Below are positions 18,544-26,764 of a DNA stretch of 51,087 bases, piece after piece. The stretch is taken from the IMG/VR virus record IMGVR_UViG_3300030329_002097, positions 1,950-53,036 of that record; one strand, given 5' to 3'. How positions within the stretch are numbered: position 1 is the stretch's first letter; the number at the start of each line of letters is the position of its first letter. The notes under the pieces were generated by a model that searched no databases, had not been told where the DNA came from, and saw only the letters and a list, made by a program, of their open reading frames with translations. Position numbers and translations under genes: made by a program. Source of the DNA: a virus.

Positions 18544-18703
18544 CTTGCACAAAACTTGGATTTATTTTTGGGTCAAGTTTAGGTAACTGCATTAAAACAG
18601 CTATTGCCGGTGCAACTTCTTGATAAGGTTTTGTATATAAATATTTTAACAAGACAGACCTATTAGCTTCTGTTAAAATATAGTTATTTATTTCTTTCTC
18701 CAT
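18521..18703 (-). CDS. Small unknown early protein
   Basis: 60 aa with an AGGAGA ribosome site upstream of the ATG at 18703, inside the end of the DUF6378-like gene. Mostly helical (ILTEANRSVLLKYLYTKPYQ) with a Pro/Lys-rich tail. No motif recognised. It is part of the leftward operon of small genes. Confidence 0.55.
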   Translation of the reverse strand: MEKEINNYILTEANRSVLLKYLYTKPYQEVAPAIAVLMQLPKLDPKINPSFVQDDKPKSK

Positions 18704-18957
18704 TTTATTTCTCCTGCTATGGCACTATATGCAGACATATCAATATAAGTATCTTTACTAACAGCTCCAAGTTTTGTTCTTGCAACTTTTAATAGAGCCA
18801 TCATTATAGCTACATCATGTGCTTCAATTTTTACATCTAAGTATGCTGACCACAACTTAGCTATATTATTATGGTTCTCTACCTTGTCACCATAATCTTT
18901 TTGTCTATCTGACCCGACTAATCTAGTAGCTTCAGATAAAATTTCTTTTGTTATCAT
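18688..18957 (-). CDS. DUF6378-like phage protein
   Basis: 89 aa. The series RLVGSDRQKDYGDKVENHNN, then AKLWSAYLDVKIEAHDVAIM, KVARTKLG and YIDMSAYSAIAGE follows the DUF6378 pattern found in many phage early regions; the biochemical function of the family is not known. Its start overlaps the stop of a tiny membrane protein gene (ATGA). Confidence 0.7.
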   Translation of the reverse strand: MITKEILSEATRLVGSDRQKDYGDKVENHNNIAKLWSAYLDVKIEAHDVAIMMALLKVARTKLGAVSKDTYIDMSAYSAIAGEIKWRKK

Positions 18958-19067
18958 TTCTTTTTTGCCTTTTTAAATTTTCTACCTACTACAAAAACAA
19001 TACTATTAATACAAGTGTTAATTGTTACCATAATTAAAATCCACCATTGCCAAAATTCTACACTCAT
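18954..19067 (-). CDS. Tiny membrane protein (37 aa)
   Basis: Starts with an ATG that forms TAATG with the end of the oxygenase gene, and its TGA overlaps the next ATG. The product is MSVEFWQWWILIMVTINTC, a further hydrophobic stretch to about residue 27, and a basic KFKKAKKK tail: a single-pass inner-membrane topology. Coupled starts and stops on both sides support translation. Confidence 0.6.
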   Translation of the reverse strand: MSVEFWQWWILIMVTINTCINSIVFVVGRKFKKAKKK

Positions 19068-19732
19068 TAAAATTCAACACTCACATTAAATGATATACTT
19101 CGTCTTATACCCTTACCTCTAAATGGATATACTTGGTGTAATAACCAATTAGGAAAAACAAATAACTGACCAACATGTGGTTTTACAGGATACTTAGGGT
19201 CTATCCACATTGCAGGATTTCCATATAAAAATTCAATCCAACCTGCACGCTCTCTCTCTTTATCTTTTGCAACAGACTCTGGCATTTTTAACCAACCTGC
19301 AGCAGATAATTGACCATAGTGCATATGAGGTGGATTAAAATCTCCTGCTATAGAATTAACAAGCCAACTATTATGAAGTGCTACTTTTTTAATACCCCTT
19401 TCAGCAGCTTCATTGTCTTGCTCATCACCTTGTTTTAATTTTGTTTTTACATATAAATTAATACAAGCACCCATCCAATTAAATAATGATGGCAGATGCT
19501 CGTTAGGTTTTTCATGCCATATATGTTCTTCAATTTTATGTTCTTGTTTAACATTACCTACAAGATTATCTGACCAATCTAATTGTTTAGATTTTTTATC
19601 ACTTGCAGATATCTTATCTCCATATGTATTTAATAAGTCAATATAGGGTTGTGGAATTTGAAACTCCATTAATATTGGACTAAATGGGGCGTGTAGTGTT
19701 CCTTTTAATTTGTAATCTTTATAATTTTCCAT
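19067..19732 (-). CDS. 2OG-Fe(II) dioxygenase-like protein
   Basis: 221 aa. The C-terminal half carries the double-stranded beta-helix signature of the putative 2OG-Fe(II) oxygenase family (PF13759-type): NPPHMHYGQLSAAGWL with candidate iron ligands His136/His138, and LLHQVYPFRGKGIRRSISFN with His199 and the 2-oxoglutarate-binding Arg210/211. Members are common in marine phages. The substrate is unknown; modification of a protein, nucleotide or metabolite is possible. The acidic middle (EQDNEAAE) is unremarkable. It lies in the early leftward operon. Confidence 0.8.
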   Translation of the reverse strand: MENYKDYKLKGTLHAPFSPILMEFQIPQPYIDLLNTYGDKISASDKKSKQLDWSDNLVGNVKQEHKIEEHIWHEKPNEHLPSLFNWMGACINLYVKTKLKQGDEQDNEAAERGIKKVALHNSWLVNSIAGDFNPPHMHYGQLSAAGWLKMPESVAKDKERERAGWIEFLYGNPAMWIDPKYPVKPHVGQLFVFPNWLLHQVYPFRGKGIRRSISFNVSVEF

Positions 19733-20013
19733 TAGTTTAATTTATTTCTCCTTTTTTCTAAAAATTTTTCAAAATCTAAATTGTCATCAGATTCCATATC
19801 TTCTCCCATAGCTAAAATTCCCTCATCAAATACCATATCGGGATTTTGTAAAGCTAGTCGCAACATGCCTCTAGCTAGAGTTAAACTTACATAATAATCA
19901 TTTGTATGATATAAATGCTCGTCTATAATACCACAAGAAAATCCTTTTTCTGTTTGTGCTATATACAATTTAACAGGTAATATTTTTGTAAAAATTTCTT
20001 TATTTTTAGTCAT
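19732..20013 (-). CDS. Unknown early protein (93 aa)
   Basis: Stop and next start overlap (TAATG), and its own start overlaps the nuclease gene by 8 bp, so it is coupled in both directions. Mixed alpha/beta sequence (LPVKLYIAQTEKGFSCGIID) followed by a helical LTLARGMLRLALQN and an acidic tail with basic end. No family recognised. Confidence 0.55.
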   Translation of the reverse strand: MTKNKEIFTKILPVKLYIAQTEKGFSCGIIDEHLYHTNDYYVSLTLARGMLRLALQNPDMVFDEGILAMGEDMESDDNLDFEKFLEKRRNKLN

Positions 20014-20353
20014 TGCTCATTTTTATACAATTTAAAAAATATTCAGCATCAATAATAGCTAAAGGCTTACATTGATTCATTTTAACAAAAACAACAGGTT
20101 CTAAATCTTTAGAATTATATTCTGCTTGACTATAATCTTTATATAATTTTTTAAATGCTTCTTGATTTTTACATTCAATAGCAAAAGGGATAAACTTTCT
20201 TGCCTTATCAGACAGTTTTACGTCTACCCCTTTTTCTCCCATGATAGCACACACAACATCATTCTCGTTAAGAGAGGGAAATCTTTTTAATAGTTCATCA
20301 CGAACCCAATTTTGTAATCTTCTACCTTTTGCTTTTTTGCTTCGAGTTCTCAT
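20006..20353 (-). CDS. PD-(D/E)XK nuclease, Holliday-junction-resolvase-like
   Basis: 115 aa. A basic N-terminus (MRTRSKKAKGRRLQNWVRD), then GEKGVDVKLS (Asp44) and IPFAIECKNQ (Glu60, Lys62), which together give the D...ExK core of the PD-(D/E)XK fold, followed by a helix with KDYSQAE. Size and arrangement match small phage resolvase-like nucleases that cut branched DNA before packaging. It is encoded two genes downstream of the Cas4-like exonuclease, so the two may act in the same recombination pathway. Confidence 0.75.
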   Translation of the reverse strand: MRTRSKKAKGRRLQNWVRDELLKRFPSLNENDVVCAIMGEKGVDVKLSDKARKFIPFAIECKNQEAFKKLYKDYSQAEYNSKDLEPVVFVKMNQCKPLAIIDAEYFLNCIKMSND

Positions 20354-20459
20354 CTTTAAATTTTTCTATTATTTGCTCGCCAGTTGAATCATCTATATAA
20401 TAAATTATTCCATTAATAGTAATATAAACAGATGTATCAGACCTAACATCAATTATCAT
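20322..20459 (-). CDS. Small unknown protein (45 aa)
   Basis: A short open frame between the Cas4-like exonuclease and the resolvase-like gene, with AGGA upstream inside the exonuclease 3' end. It begins MIIDVRSDTSVYITINGIIY and ends in a Lys-rich helix; it overlaps the resolvase start by 32 bp. A second ATG three bases upstream is an alternative start. Confidence 0.5.
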   Translation of the reverse strand: MIIDVRSDTSVYITINGIIYYIDDSTGEQIIEKFKDENSKQKSKR

Positions 20460-21336
20460 CATCTATCCTGGGATTGTTAACTTCAGTATACCATGTCCAT
20501 TTAGGCGACTTACTTTTAGATTGTTGTTGTGGTAAATATTGTAAATTATCTCCCCAACATGCCCTTTTATATGGGCAAAAACTACAATTAAATCCTAGCA
20601 CTTTATTGCCAGTGGGTTTTTTATAAAAGTATTCATCTTCATCTTCAAAACATCTTTTAAAAGGTTTATTTTCTTTTAATGCTTTTATATTGTTTTTTGC
20701 TGTAGCTATGGCACTATCTTTGTAATGGGTTTCTTCCTTTGGCGTTTCTGTGATACACCATTCTCCTGTTGATTTATTAACAACAATCCATCCTGCGAAG
20801 TCACTTTTATCAGCTTCACCATACATATACCCTTGACTAACATAGCCAAAATTGTCGTCTTTAGCGACCGAATCAAAACCCCCGTTATCTCCAAATTTGT
20901 TTGTAAAAGACCACGGAGAGGCCGATTTAATATCCCATATTTTATCTCCAATTTTAACATCCATTGTTCCACTTATTTCATCTCCTTCTGTATTTAACTT
21001 AACCTTTTTTTGAATATCTTTTACTTCAATGCCCGATGCCTTCATGATAGTAATAGCAGATGCTTCAATTAAATCCCCAAATAAATTTCTCATTTTAAAG
21101 TTATAAGGTAGTGGCTCTGATTCAGCACCAGATTTTTCCATTTGTAATTGACATAATGGTTTACCTATGTTTGACATTCTATAAGAAAATTCTTTTTGAC
21201 GTTTTTCTGTAAATTGTTTTTTAAATGCTTCCTTACATGCATTACCAAATTCTTCAATTAGTTCATCTGATATTTCAACGGAGGCTTTATTGGCCTCCGC
21301 TAAAAATAATTGTACTTTTGTTAAAATACTATTCAT
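20449..21336 (-). CDS. Cas4/RecB-like Fe-S exonuclease
   Basis: 295 aa. PD-(D/E)XK core: GTMDVKIG (Asp126), KIWDIKSA (Asp135, Lys137), then SQGYMYG (Gln168) as in the QxxxY motif of RecB-family nucleases. Four Cys frame it: Cys62 (GKPLCQL) near the N-terminus and CSFCPYKRACW (Cys251, 254, 260) near the end, the 1+3 pattern of the Fe-S cluster in Cas4 and AddB. The predicted role is processing DNA ends for recombination-dependent replication. It lies next to the putative ssDNA-binding protein, consistent with a recombination pair. No CRISPR array or other cas gene is present. Confidence 0.8.
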   Translation of the reverse strand: MNSILTKVQLFLAEANKASVEISDELIEEFGNACKEAFKKQFTEKRQKEFSYRMSNIGKPLCQLQMEKSGAESEPLPYNFKMRNLFGDLIEASAITIMKASGIEVKDIQKKVKLNTEGDEISGTMDVKIGDKIWDIKSASPWSFTNKFGDNGGFDSVAKDDNFGYVSQGYMYGEADKSDFAGWIVVNKSTGEWCITETPKEETHYKDSAIATAKNNIKALKENKPFKRCFEDEDEYFYKKPTGNKVLGFNCSFCPYKRACWGDNLQYLPQQQSKSKSPKWTWYTEVNNPRIDDDN

Positions 21337-22199
21337 TATGATGCAAAAGCTTTCTCTGGACTTTCTGCTTCAACTTCATTTATAACTTTTGCCGATTCAG
21401 CATCATGTACTATGTCACTTTGTGCCGACTTCCAAGATTGAACAACTTCTTTGTTTTCTTCAGTTATTAATTGATTGAACATTTCAATTGTTTCATAATT
21501 CTTTTTAGTAAATTCAACATTGTCTTTATCTAAAGATATAGAAGTCATGTAATAAACATTTGCACCATGTTTTTTACGCTGAGTACTTAATAAAAGATTG
21601 GTATTTTGTTGTAATTTATCTTGACCTTTTATGCTAGTTATAGCTTCATTTATAGGTCTAAAATTCATACCTGTTGCTCTCCACAAAATTGGTAAATCTT
21701 CAATGGTAACTTCTTTACCATCTCCTGTTACCGCATCCATATTAAGTAAACCATAAACTAAAGTATAACATTTTATTTGTTTTTGTTTAGCTTGGTCTTC
21801 TCTTGATAAAGTTTCTATTTCTTTAAAAGGAACTTTACCACATTTTATTCCACCATTCATATCAATGGCCTCGTCCTTCCAGGACTTAAAAATAATTGAT
21901 TTGTTTGAATAATTATTTTCATCTGGATTATATTCCATGTACTGATATGAACGAATAAATGGTCGTAATTTAACTACTCCATTTTTTTTGCTGTATACTA
22001 TTTTTTCAGATACAGGGTCGTAGATTTTGTAAGTACCAACTTCTACTTTATTTCCGTCATCATCCTCTCCCATTCTATTTATTGCTAAACGGGATAAGAT
22101 TACTGATGAACTACCACCAGAGTCATCTTCTTGACCTGTTAGTCGCATTATTTGTTCTTTCGATAAAGAATCAAAATTTGCTAATTCAGTTTTTGTCAT
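21336..22199 (-). CDS. Putative ssDNA-binding / recombination-associated protein
   Basis: 287 aa. Gly/Ser-Asp segment near the N-terminus, then a beta-rich core with VGTYKIYDP, KLRPFIRSYQYMEYNP, IIFKSWKDE and KQKQIKCYTLVYGLL, and an acidic C-terminus (ESPEKAFAS). Related proteins in marine phages lie between polymerase and exonuclease genes, where an SSB (gp2.5-like) is expected; the acidic tail fits. The assignment is positional. It has its own promoter overlapping the polymerase stop and an AGGAGAC ribosome site. Confidence 0.5.
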   Translation of the reverse strand: MTKTELANFDSLSKEQIMRLTGQEDDSGGSSSVILSRLAINRMGEDDDGNKVEVGTYKIYDPVSEKIVYSKKNGVVKLRPFIRSYQYMEYNPDENNYSNKSIIFKSWKDEAIDMNGGIKCGKVPFKEIETLSREDQAKQKQIKCYTLVYGLLNMDAVTGDGKEVTIEDLPILWRATGMNFRPINEAITSIKGQDKLQQNTNLLLSTQRKKHGANVYYMTSISLDKDNVEFTKKNYETIEMFNQLITEENKEVVQSWKSAQSDIVHDAESAKVINEVEAESPEKAFAS

Positions 22200-22233
22200 A
22201 TATTAGTCTCCTATTTTAGGGTTATATTAATTT

Positions 22234-22261
22234 CTTTTAACATAAATACTACTTATGTCAA
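22234..22261 (-). promoter_or_regulatory. Host-type promoter upstream of the putative SSB gene
   Basis: On the - strand: TTGACA, 16 bp, TAAAAG. The -35 hexamer contains the polymerase stop codon. The 12-mer GCTTGACATAAG is identical in the promoter at 29.06-29.08 kb. The -10 is weak. Confidence 0.6.
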
Positions 22262-24312
22262 GCGACTAAATTTAAATTTAGCCAGTTTTCTCCAATTTTT
22301 ACCTCAGTATCAAGAGGAACATTAAAATCTATGCCGTATAGTTCCTTCAGTGAATCTATTACTTGTGCTGAACCTTTTCGCATAAGATAAACTGCAATGT
22401 CCTCTTCATCTGGGCACACATCAGCAACAACTGAATCGTGTACTGTATTAATTAGCATACTTTCTAAATTATGCTCATCAAATAATTTTTGTATATTGAT
22501 ACATGCTAATGGCACAATATCCGCAGTAGCAAATCCTTGAACAGGATAATTTTTTATTTGTGTAGAATAACTAGAACCTCCCCAGGGCATTCTTTCTGCA
22601 TAAGGAAATGCATATTCTCTGCCGCTAGGTAATTTAACAGTTTTATAAGTTATAGCTTCATCTTGTAATTTTTCATGCCATGCTGTTATACCTTTATATT
22701 TTTCTTTAAACGCCTCATAATATCTTTTTTCATCTTCTGTACCAGACATACCACCATACAAAGGTTTAAATGTATGCCCTTTTGCTTCTTGTCTAGATAC
22801 TCCAATAATGTCGGCTGTGTATTGGTGAACATCAACTCCATTTTTTATATCTTCCATACCTTGTTTATCTTGTGATAAAAATACTGCAGTTCTAAATTCT
22901 AATTGTGCAAAATCTATTTCTGCTACTTTACCATTTTCAAATCTAGAAGTTATAACTTTTCGTATTGGAAAAGTATTTCCTCTTGGTTGGTTTTGAAAGT
23001 TAGGGTCTCTACTAGATAACCTTCCTGTTGCTGTAATACATTGCATAAAATTTGGATATAAAAATCCATTACCACGAGTATGTGCCCTAATGCCTTCAAC
23101 AAATGTAGACAAGTAAGTTTCTAATGCATTATATCTTGTTATTTTTTCTACAAATATTTTTAAACTTTCATCATTACCTTTAACTTTATCTAAAGTTATT
23201 CTATCTGTTTTAAAACCACCCTCAGATACATCAAAAACACCTCTTGGTGTAGCATTAAAACCTGCATATTCTTTCGTATCTTCATAGATAACACCCTGGG
23301 ATTTACACCTAGAACACTTTGATAAATTCTTATAAGGGTCTCCATTAACTTTTATCTTTTGAATATATCCTTTACCTAAACATTCTCCACATCTAATAGC
23401 TTTTGTTTTATAAACAGGCATTGTGTATTCCATTAATGTTTTTTTAAATTCTAGTTTAGACATTTTTGGTCTTTTCTTTTGTCGTCTGGTAAATTTATCA
23501 ATACCAATATTAAATTCTTCTACCCAAGATTTTTTATCAATAATTCTAACACCATAAACTAACCAAGATAATTGTTCTGGACTAGAAGGATTAACTTTTG
23601 TATCGCCCATTCTACTATGTATAATCTCATCTAATTCTACTCGTAGTTTAGCATGCTCTTGTTTAAATTCTTCTGCAACTTCCTCTAATTTTTCTGTATC
23701 AATTTTAATACCATTTGTTTCCATGCGTGTAAGTATAGCACAAAACTGACACATTACTCGCACAGTATTAATTAACCCCTTATTGTTGGGCTGTTTAAAA
23801 TCTTCCATCTGGTCATTAAAAAGTGCTCTAGTTGCAATAACATCTTGTCTACCATATTCATCAACAATTTTCATTGGTATATTTTCAAAAGAAATATCTC
23901 GTTCCATATAAGATTCAGTTAAATCTGATTTTCTATGTACATGCCTTCGTTCACAACAATGTTTTAGTTTTAAACTTTTTTTAACACCCCTATTTAAAAC
24001 ATACTCTCCAATCATTGTGTCATATATTTTTCCAGAGTATGTAAATTCTGCAGATAAAATCCAAGCTAAATCAAATTTTATATTGTGGCCAACAAGTAAT
24101 GTTGTCTTATCTAAAATCTCTTGTACTTTTATCTTGTTGGTCATTACATTCCATGCTAGTTTTTTATCGTCAGTAATCTCATTATGATTGAAAAAAAAGT
24201 ATTCATCGTTTAAACCAATGCTAACAATAAAATTATTTGGGTTATTAAATGATGGGTCTTTTTTCTTATCAATAACTTGAAAAGAAGTTTCTATGTCAAA
24301 TACTGTAATCAA
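22258..24312 (-). CDS. polA: Family A DNA polymerase with 3'-5' exonuclease and zinc-knuckle insertion
   Basis: 684 aa. Exonuclease motifs: FDIE (Asp6, Glu8), GHNIKFDLAW (Asp81), YGRQD (Tyr153, Asp157). Polymerase motif A EIDFAQLEFR (Asp467); motif B R507, K511, F515, Y519; motif C VHDSVVAD (His625, Asp626, Ser627 where Glu is usual). Phe515 corresponds to Phe762 of E. coli Pol I. Residues 308-340 insert CGECLGKG and CSRCKSQG, a DnaJ-like four-Cys zinc knuckle. The start is TTG at 24312, needed to include FDIE, with GAGG upstream; it overlaps the helicase stop. This is the replicative polymerase. Confidence 0.92.
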   Translation of the reverse strand: MITVFDIETSFQVIDKKKDPSFNNPNNFIVSIGLNDEYFFFNHNEITDDKKLAWNVMTNKIKVQEILDKTTLLVGHNIKFDLAWILSAEFTYSGKIYDTMIGEYVLNRGVKKSLKLKHCCERRHVHRKSDLTESYMERDISFENIPMKIVDEYGRQDVIATRALFNDQMEDFKQPNNKGLINTVRVMCQFCAILTRMETNGIKIDTEKLEEVAEEFKQEHAKLRVELDEIIHSRMGDTKVNPSSPEQLSWLVYGVRIIDKKSWVEEFNIGIDKFTRRQKKRPKMSKLEFKKTLMEYTMPVYKTKAIRCGECLGKGYIQKIKVNGDPYKNLSKCSRCKSQGVIYEDTKEYAGFNATPRGVFDVSEGGFKTDRITLDKVKGNDESLKIFVEKITRYNALETYLSTFVEGIRAHTRGNGFLYPNFMQCITATGRLSSRDPNFQNQPRGNTFPIRKVITSRFENGKVAEIDFAQLEFRTAVFLSQDKQGMEDIKNGVDVHQYTADIIGVSRQEAKGHTFKPLYGGMSGTEDEKRYYEAFKEKYKGITAWHEKLQDEAITYKTVKLPSGREYAFPYAERMPWGGSSYSTQIKNYPVQGFATADIVPLACINIQKLFDEHNLESMLINTVHDSVVADVCPDEEDIAVYLMRKGSAQVIDSLKELYGIDFNVPLDTEVKIGENWLNLNLVA

Positions 24313-25526
24313 TCTCTATACCTCGATAATTCCGGAACTATCTTAACCATTATTTTTCCATGCCATCCTGTTATTTTATTCTTACTAACTGATAAACTTC
24401 TATCGTTATCATTACTATAATCACTGTTAGGCTTATAACCTACACCTATTATAACATCAGCTTCAGCCGCTTTACCTGTTTTACTATTTTCCATCATATC
24501 AAATGTCATATCCCATTTACCAGATGCATCAGCAGATGCTTGTGATATACCTATTAAAGAGCAATCTCTTCTTTTTGCTATCTCTCTAGCACCTGTGTAT
24601 ATTGCTCTCAATTTCTCATCTCCTCTTGCAAATGAACCACCCATATGTACTTTATCTAACTGGTCAATTATTAATATATCTGGTTTTTCTTTTGCAACAT
24701 AAGAGTCTATCTTTTCCAATGTCCAGTCTACAGTATCTAATATTCTTATTTGATTCTTAATTTGTGACCATAAATCTCCTGCTTTTTGAGGGTCTTCCTT
24801 AATTTCTGCAAATGTCATGCCGGTGTATGCATTAATTAGTCTCATTTGAGTCCTTATTGCAGGTTCTTCATTAATCAATGCACATATTTTTGCCCCTTGA
24901 GTAGCAAAACCGTTCCGACCTGCGACCATATTAACCCAGAATGCAGTCTTGCCACTCTCGGGTCTGGCGAAGACGATGATAAGGTTGCCCTCGCCAATCC
25001 CGTTAACTTTGTTTTTTAAATCTGTTAAATTAAATTTCCATTTTGTATTATCTTTTAACGCATCAATAAGTTTATTAATATCATTTGTAACTGTATCAAA
25101 CTCTTCTTTATTAACACCTTTTAATTCATCTATTAAACTTTGAATGTCATTAAAATTACTCTCTTCTGTATTATTATATATGTTAGTTGACACAACCGCA
25201 ATTCGTCTAGCTATGTCTTGTTTATGCATTGCCTCTAAAATAGTTGTTGCTATTTTTTTATTTGGTTTTTCTTTTTTTACTTCTTCTAGTAAAGAATAAA
25301 AATTATCTTTAGCTGCCCTTGTTAAAGCAGGGTTATATACTTGTGTGTGTAGTGTTGCCAATTCATCAATGCTAATATTGGATTCAGAATCTGAATGTGC
25401 TTTTTGTATAGTTTCATATAATTTACCTGTGCCATTGGTAAACATAGATTTAGATACTCGACCTTTATTTTCTTCATAAAAATCTTTTTCTAATAATAAA
25501 TTTATAAGTTGTTTTTCAATCATCAT
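24309..25526 (-). CDS. DnaB-like replicative helicase
   Basis: 405 aa. An N-terminal helical domain (1-150), then a RecA-type ATPase: Walker A ARPESGKTAF (Lys193, Thr194), an INEEP segment (about 219), Walker B ILIIDQLD (Asp288), the sensor-like SLIGISQAS, and a basic C-terminal SVSKNKITGWHG. It resembles the helicase half of T7 gp4; the primase is encoded separately at 27.2 kb. The about 100 bp around Walker A are unusually GC-rich for this genome. Start and stop overlap neighbours, so helicase and polymerase are probably made together. Confidence 0.85.
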   Translation of the reverse strand: MMIEKQLINLLLEKDFYEENKGRVSKSMFTNGTGKLYETIQKAHSDSESNISIDELATLHTQVYNPALTRAAKDNFYSLLEEVKKEKPNKKIATTILEAMHKQDIARRIAVVSTNIYNNTEESNFNDIQSLIDELKGVNKEEFDTVTNDINKLIDALKDNTKWKFNLTDLKNKVNGIGEGNLIIVFARPESGKTAFWVNMVAGRNGFATQGAKICALINEEPAIRTQMRLINAYTGMTFAEIKEDPQKAGDLWSQIKNQIRILDTVDWTLEKIDSYVAKEKPDILIIDQLDKVHMGGSFARGDEKLRAIYTGAREIAKRRDCSLIGISQASADASGKWDMTFDMMENSKTGKAAEADVIIGVGYKPNSDYSNDNDRSLSVSKNKITGWHGKIMVKIVPELSRYRD

Positions 25527-25819
25527 ATTGTTCGCAGTTGTTTTAAAATTTCTTTCATTAATTTTGTTTTATGTTTATTTTTCCATAACTTTATATAATA
25601 CTTTGCACTTTTTCTGTCAAGTGTGCATGATGATTTTTCAAGAGGCCATGTTCTTAAATACGCCATGTAGCTTCTACATCCCATCATATACATTGGCATT
25701 TCAGTTCTCTTTAACTTTAATTTTTTATATTCCCCATTAAGTGAATATATACAATGAAAATACTTTTGTTTTTGTAAAACAAACCAAGGATATGTTCCGC
25801 AATCAATTAGTTTCCACAT
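25523..25819 (-). CDS. Unknown basic protein (98 aa)
   Basis: The chosen start is ATG at 25819, overlapping the end of the upstream nuclease-like gene; a TTG one codon earlier is possible. The product (MWKLIDCGTYPWFVLQ, then aromatic/Lys-rich sequence) has four Cys and many Lys/Tyr. The segment CRSYMAYLRTWPLEKSSC places two Cys 17 apart. It ends in ATGA overlap with the helicase start. Not recognised. Confidence 0.5.
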   Translation of the reverse strand: MWKLIDCGTYPWFVLQKQKYFHCIYSLNGEYKKLKLKRTEMPMYMMGCRSYMAYLRTWPLEKSSCTLDRKSAKYYIKLWKNKHKTKLMKEILKQLRTI

Positions 25820-26177
25820 CAAATAACTTTCTTATAGGTAGTATAACACATTTAGATGCATTTCTATCTCCAACCATCCTAGTGTATTGTTCCTTATATT
25901 TTTTAACAATTTTTTTTAATTCTTTTACTTCAAAAACTAACATGCAATGATTTTTATTTCCTTTTGCAAGTATTTGTATCCAGTAATCTGACTCAGTAGC
26001 ATTTATACCACTAGGCTTACCATTACACTCGTACTCTAATGCAATGTTTCCTGTTTTAAACCACCAATCTCTTTCAGTTTTAACTTCTATTTTTTTATTA
26101 CTAAAAATATCATGTACTTTTTTTTCTCTCAATTGACCATACTTTAAATCAATATCAAATTTTTTATTTGCCACCAT
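25803..26177 (-). CDS. Putative PD-(D/E)XK-type nuclease
   Basis: 124 aa. KYGQLREKKVHDIFSNKK, then IEVKTERDWWFKTGNIALEY (Glu31, Lys33 of an ExK motif), KPSGINATESDYW and a Lys-rich C-terminus. The EVKT-(x)-TGN-E...SGI...ADYW pattern recurs in small phage nuclease-like proteins that I associate with the PD-(D/E)XK fold. The acidic residue preceding ExK is not obvious. It sits in the replication operon, so a DNA-processing role is plausible. Confidence 0.55.
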   Translation of the reverse strand: MVANKKFDIDLKYGQLREKKVHDIFSNKKIEVKTERDWWFKTGNIALEYECNGKPSGINATESDYWIQILAKGNKNHCMLVFEVKELKKIVKKYKEQYTRMVGDRNASKCVILPIRKLFDVETN

Positions 26178-26185
26178 ATACTTCC

Positions 26186-26407
26186 TTAAGATTGTTTCAT
26201 AATAGAATAGTCATTACCCATTTCCCATTCTTCAGTTCCTTTGCATAAATTACAGATTCTATTATGAATACCCTCACTTTTAAAATCTTCATTACACGCT
26301 AAACATGGTCGTACAGTATAGTTTTTTTTAATTTTTCTATCGTGTACAGCACCTCGTCTAAAAAATCCACTTCGTGGTTTACTATTTCTTTTTAATTTCT
26401 CTCGCAT
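26186..26407 (-). CDS. Small zinc-finger protein
   Basis: 73 aa. A basic N-terminus (REKLKRNSKPRSGFFRRG) followed by RPCLACNEDFKSEG and NRICNLCKG, two CxxC pairs 14 residues apart, giving a zinc-ribbon-like site. Short C-terminal acidic tail. Likely a nucleic-acid-binding or regulatory phage protein; its target is unknown. Confidence 0.6.
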   Translation of the reverse strand: MREKLKRNSKPRSGFFRRGAVHDRKIKKNYTVRPCLACNEDFKSEGIHNRICNLCKGTEEWEMGNDYSIMKQS

Positions 26408-26561
26408 TTGTTTTTGTTTTCCTCATTTCTGATACCCACATTTTTGTGAATATATTTAAAAGTTTTTTTAATTTAGTTCTTGTAACTGATTTTTCTTTTA
26501 AGGTCAAATGTAAAAATGTTGCTAGTGCATCTATAAATAATTTAGTAAACATTAACCACAT
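26382..26561 (-). CDS. Small unknown protein (59 aa)
   Basis: An open frame between the zinc-finger gene and the lipoprotein gene with GGAGAA just upstream of the first ATG. It begins MWLMFTKLFIDALATFLHL, an amphipathic or weakly hydrophobic helix, and ends in a Lys-rich segment; it overlaps the zinc-finger start by 26 bp and the lipoprotein stop by 10 bp. A second ATG nine bases on is an alternative. Confidence 0.5.
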   Translation of the reverse strand: MWLMFTKLFIDALATFLHLTLKEKSVTRTKLKKLLNIFTKMWVSEMRKTKTNAREIKKK

Positions 26562-26764
26562 TTCTCCTTATCTTTTACTTTACTACAATAAAACTCTCTA
26601 GATTTTTCTTTCAATGTTTTTTGCTTTTCTATTATTTCCTTTTTTTTATCCGGATTAGGACTTGTTTCTAGTATTTCATCAATTGTTTTTACTGTTTTAT
26701 TTGCCACTAACAAGGCACAACCACTATTAAACAATAATGCTAATATTAATAAAATTTTAATCAT
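26552..26764 (-). CDS. Small lipoprotein (70 aa)
   Basis: The ATG at 26764 overlaps the upstream stop (ATGA); a longer frame would run into the upstream gene. The start MIKILLILALLFNSGCALL is a lipoprotein signal peptide with a lipobox ending at Cys16, followed by a short charged helical region and two more Cys near the C-terminus (YCSKVKDKEKC). It could be an outer-membrane spanin partner, a superinfection-exclusion lipoprotein or similar. Placement in the early replication arm rather than by the lysis genes favours an early host-surface role. Confidence 0.65.
   Translation of the reverse strand: MIKILLILALLFNSGCALLVANKTVKTIDEILETSPNPDKKKEIIEKQKTLKEKSREFYCSKVKDKEKCG

Noticed and set aside
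20449-21336. Cas4 as part of a CRISPR system
   Set aside because: Only the nuclease is present, next to DNA replication genes; no array or other cas gene. A recombination exonuclease is the simpler reading.
26374-26601. 75-codon + strand frame
   Set aside because: Opposite three overlapping - strand genes; Phe/Leu-rich antisense composition and no ribosome site.
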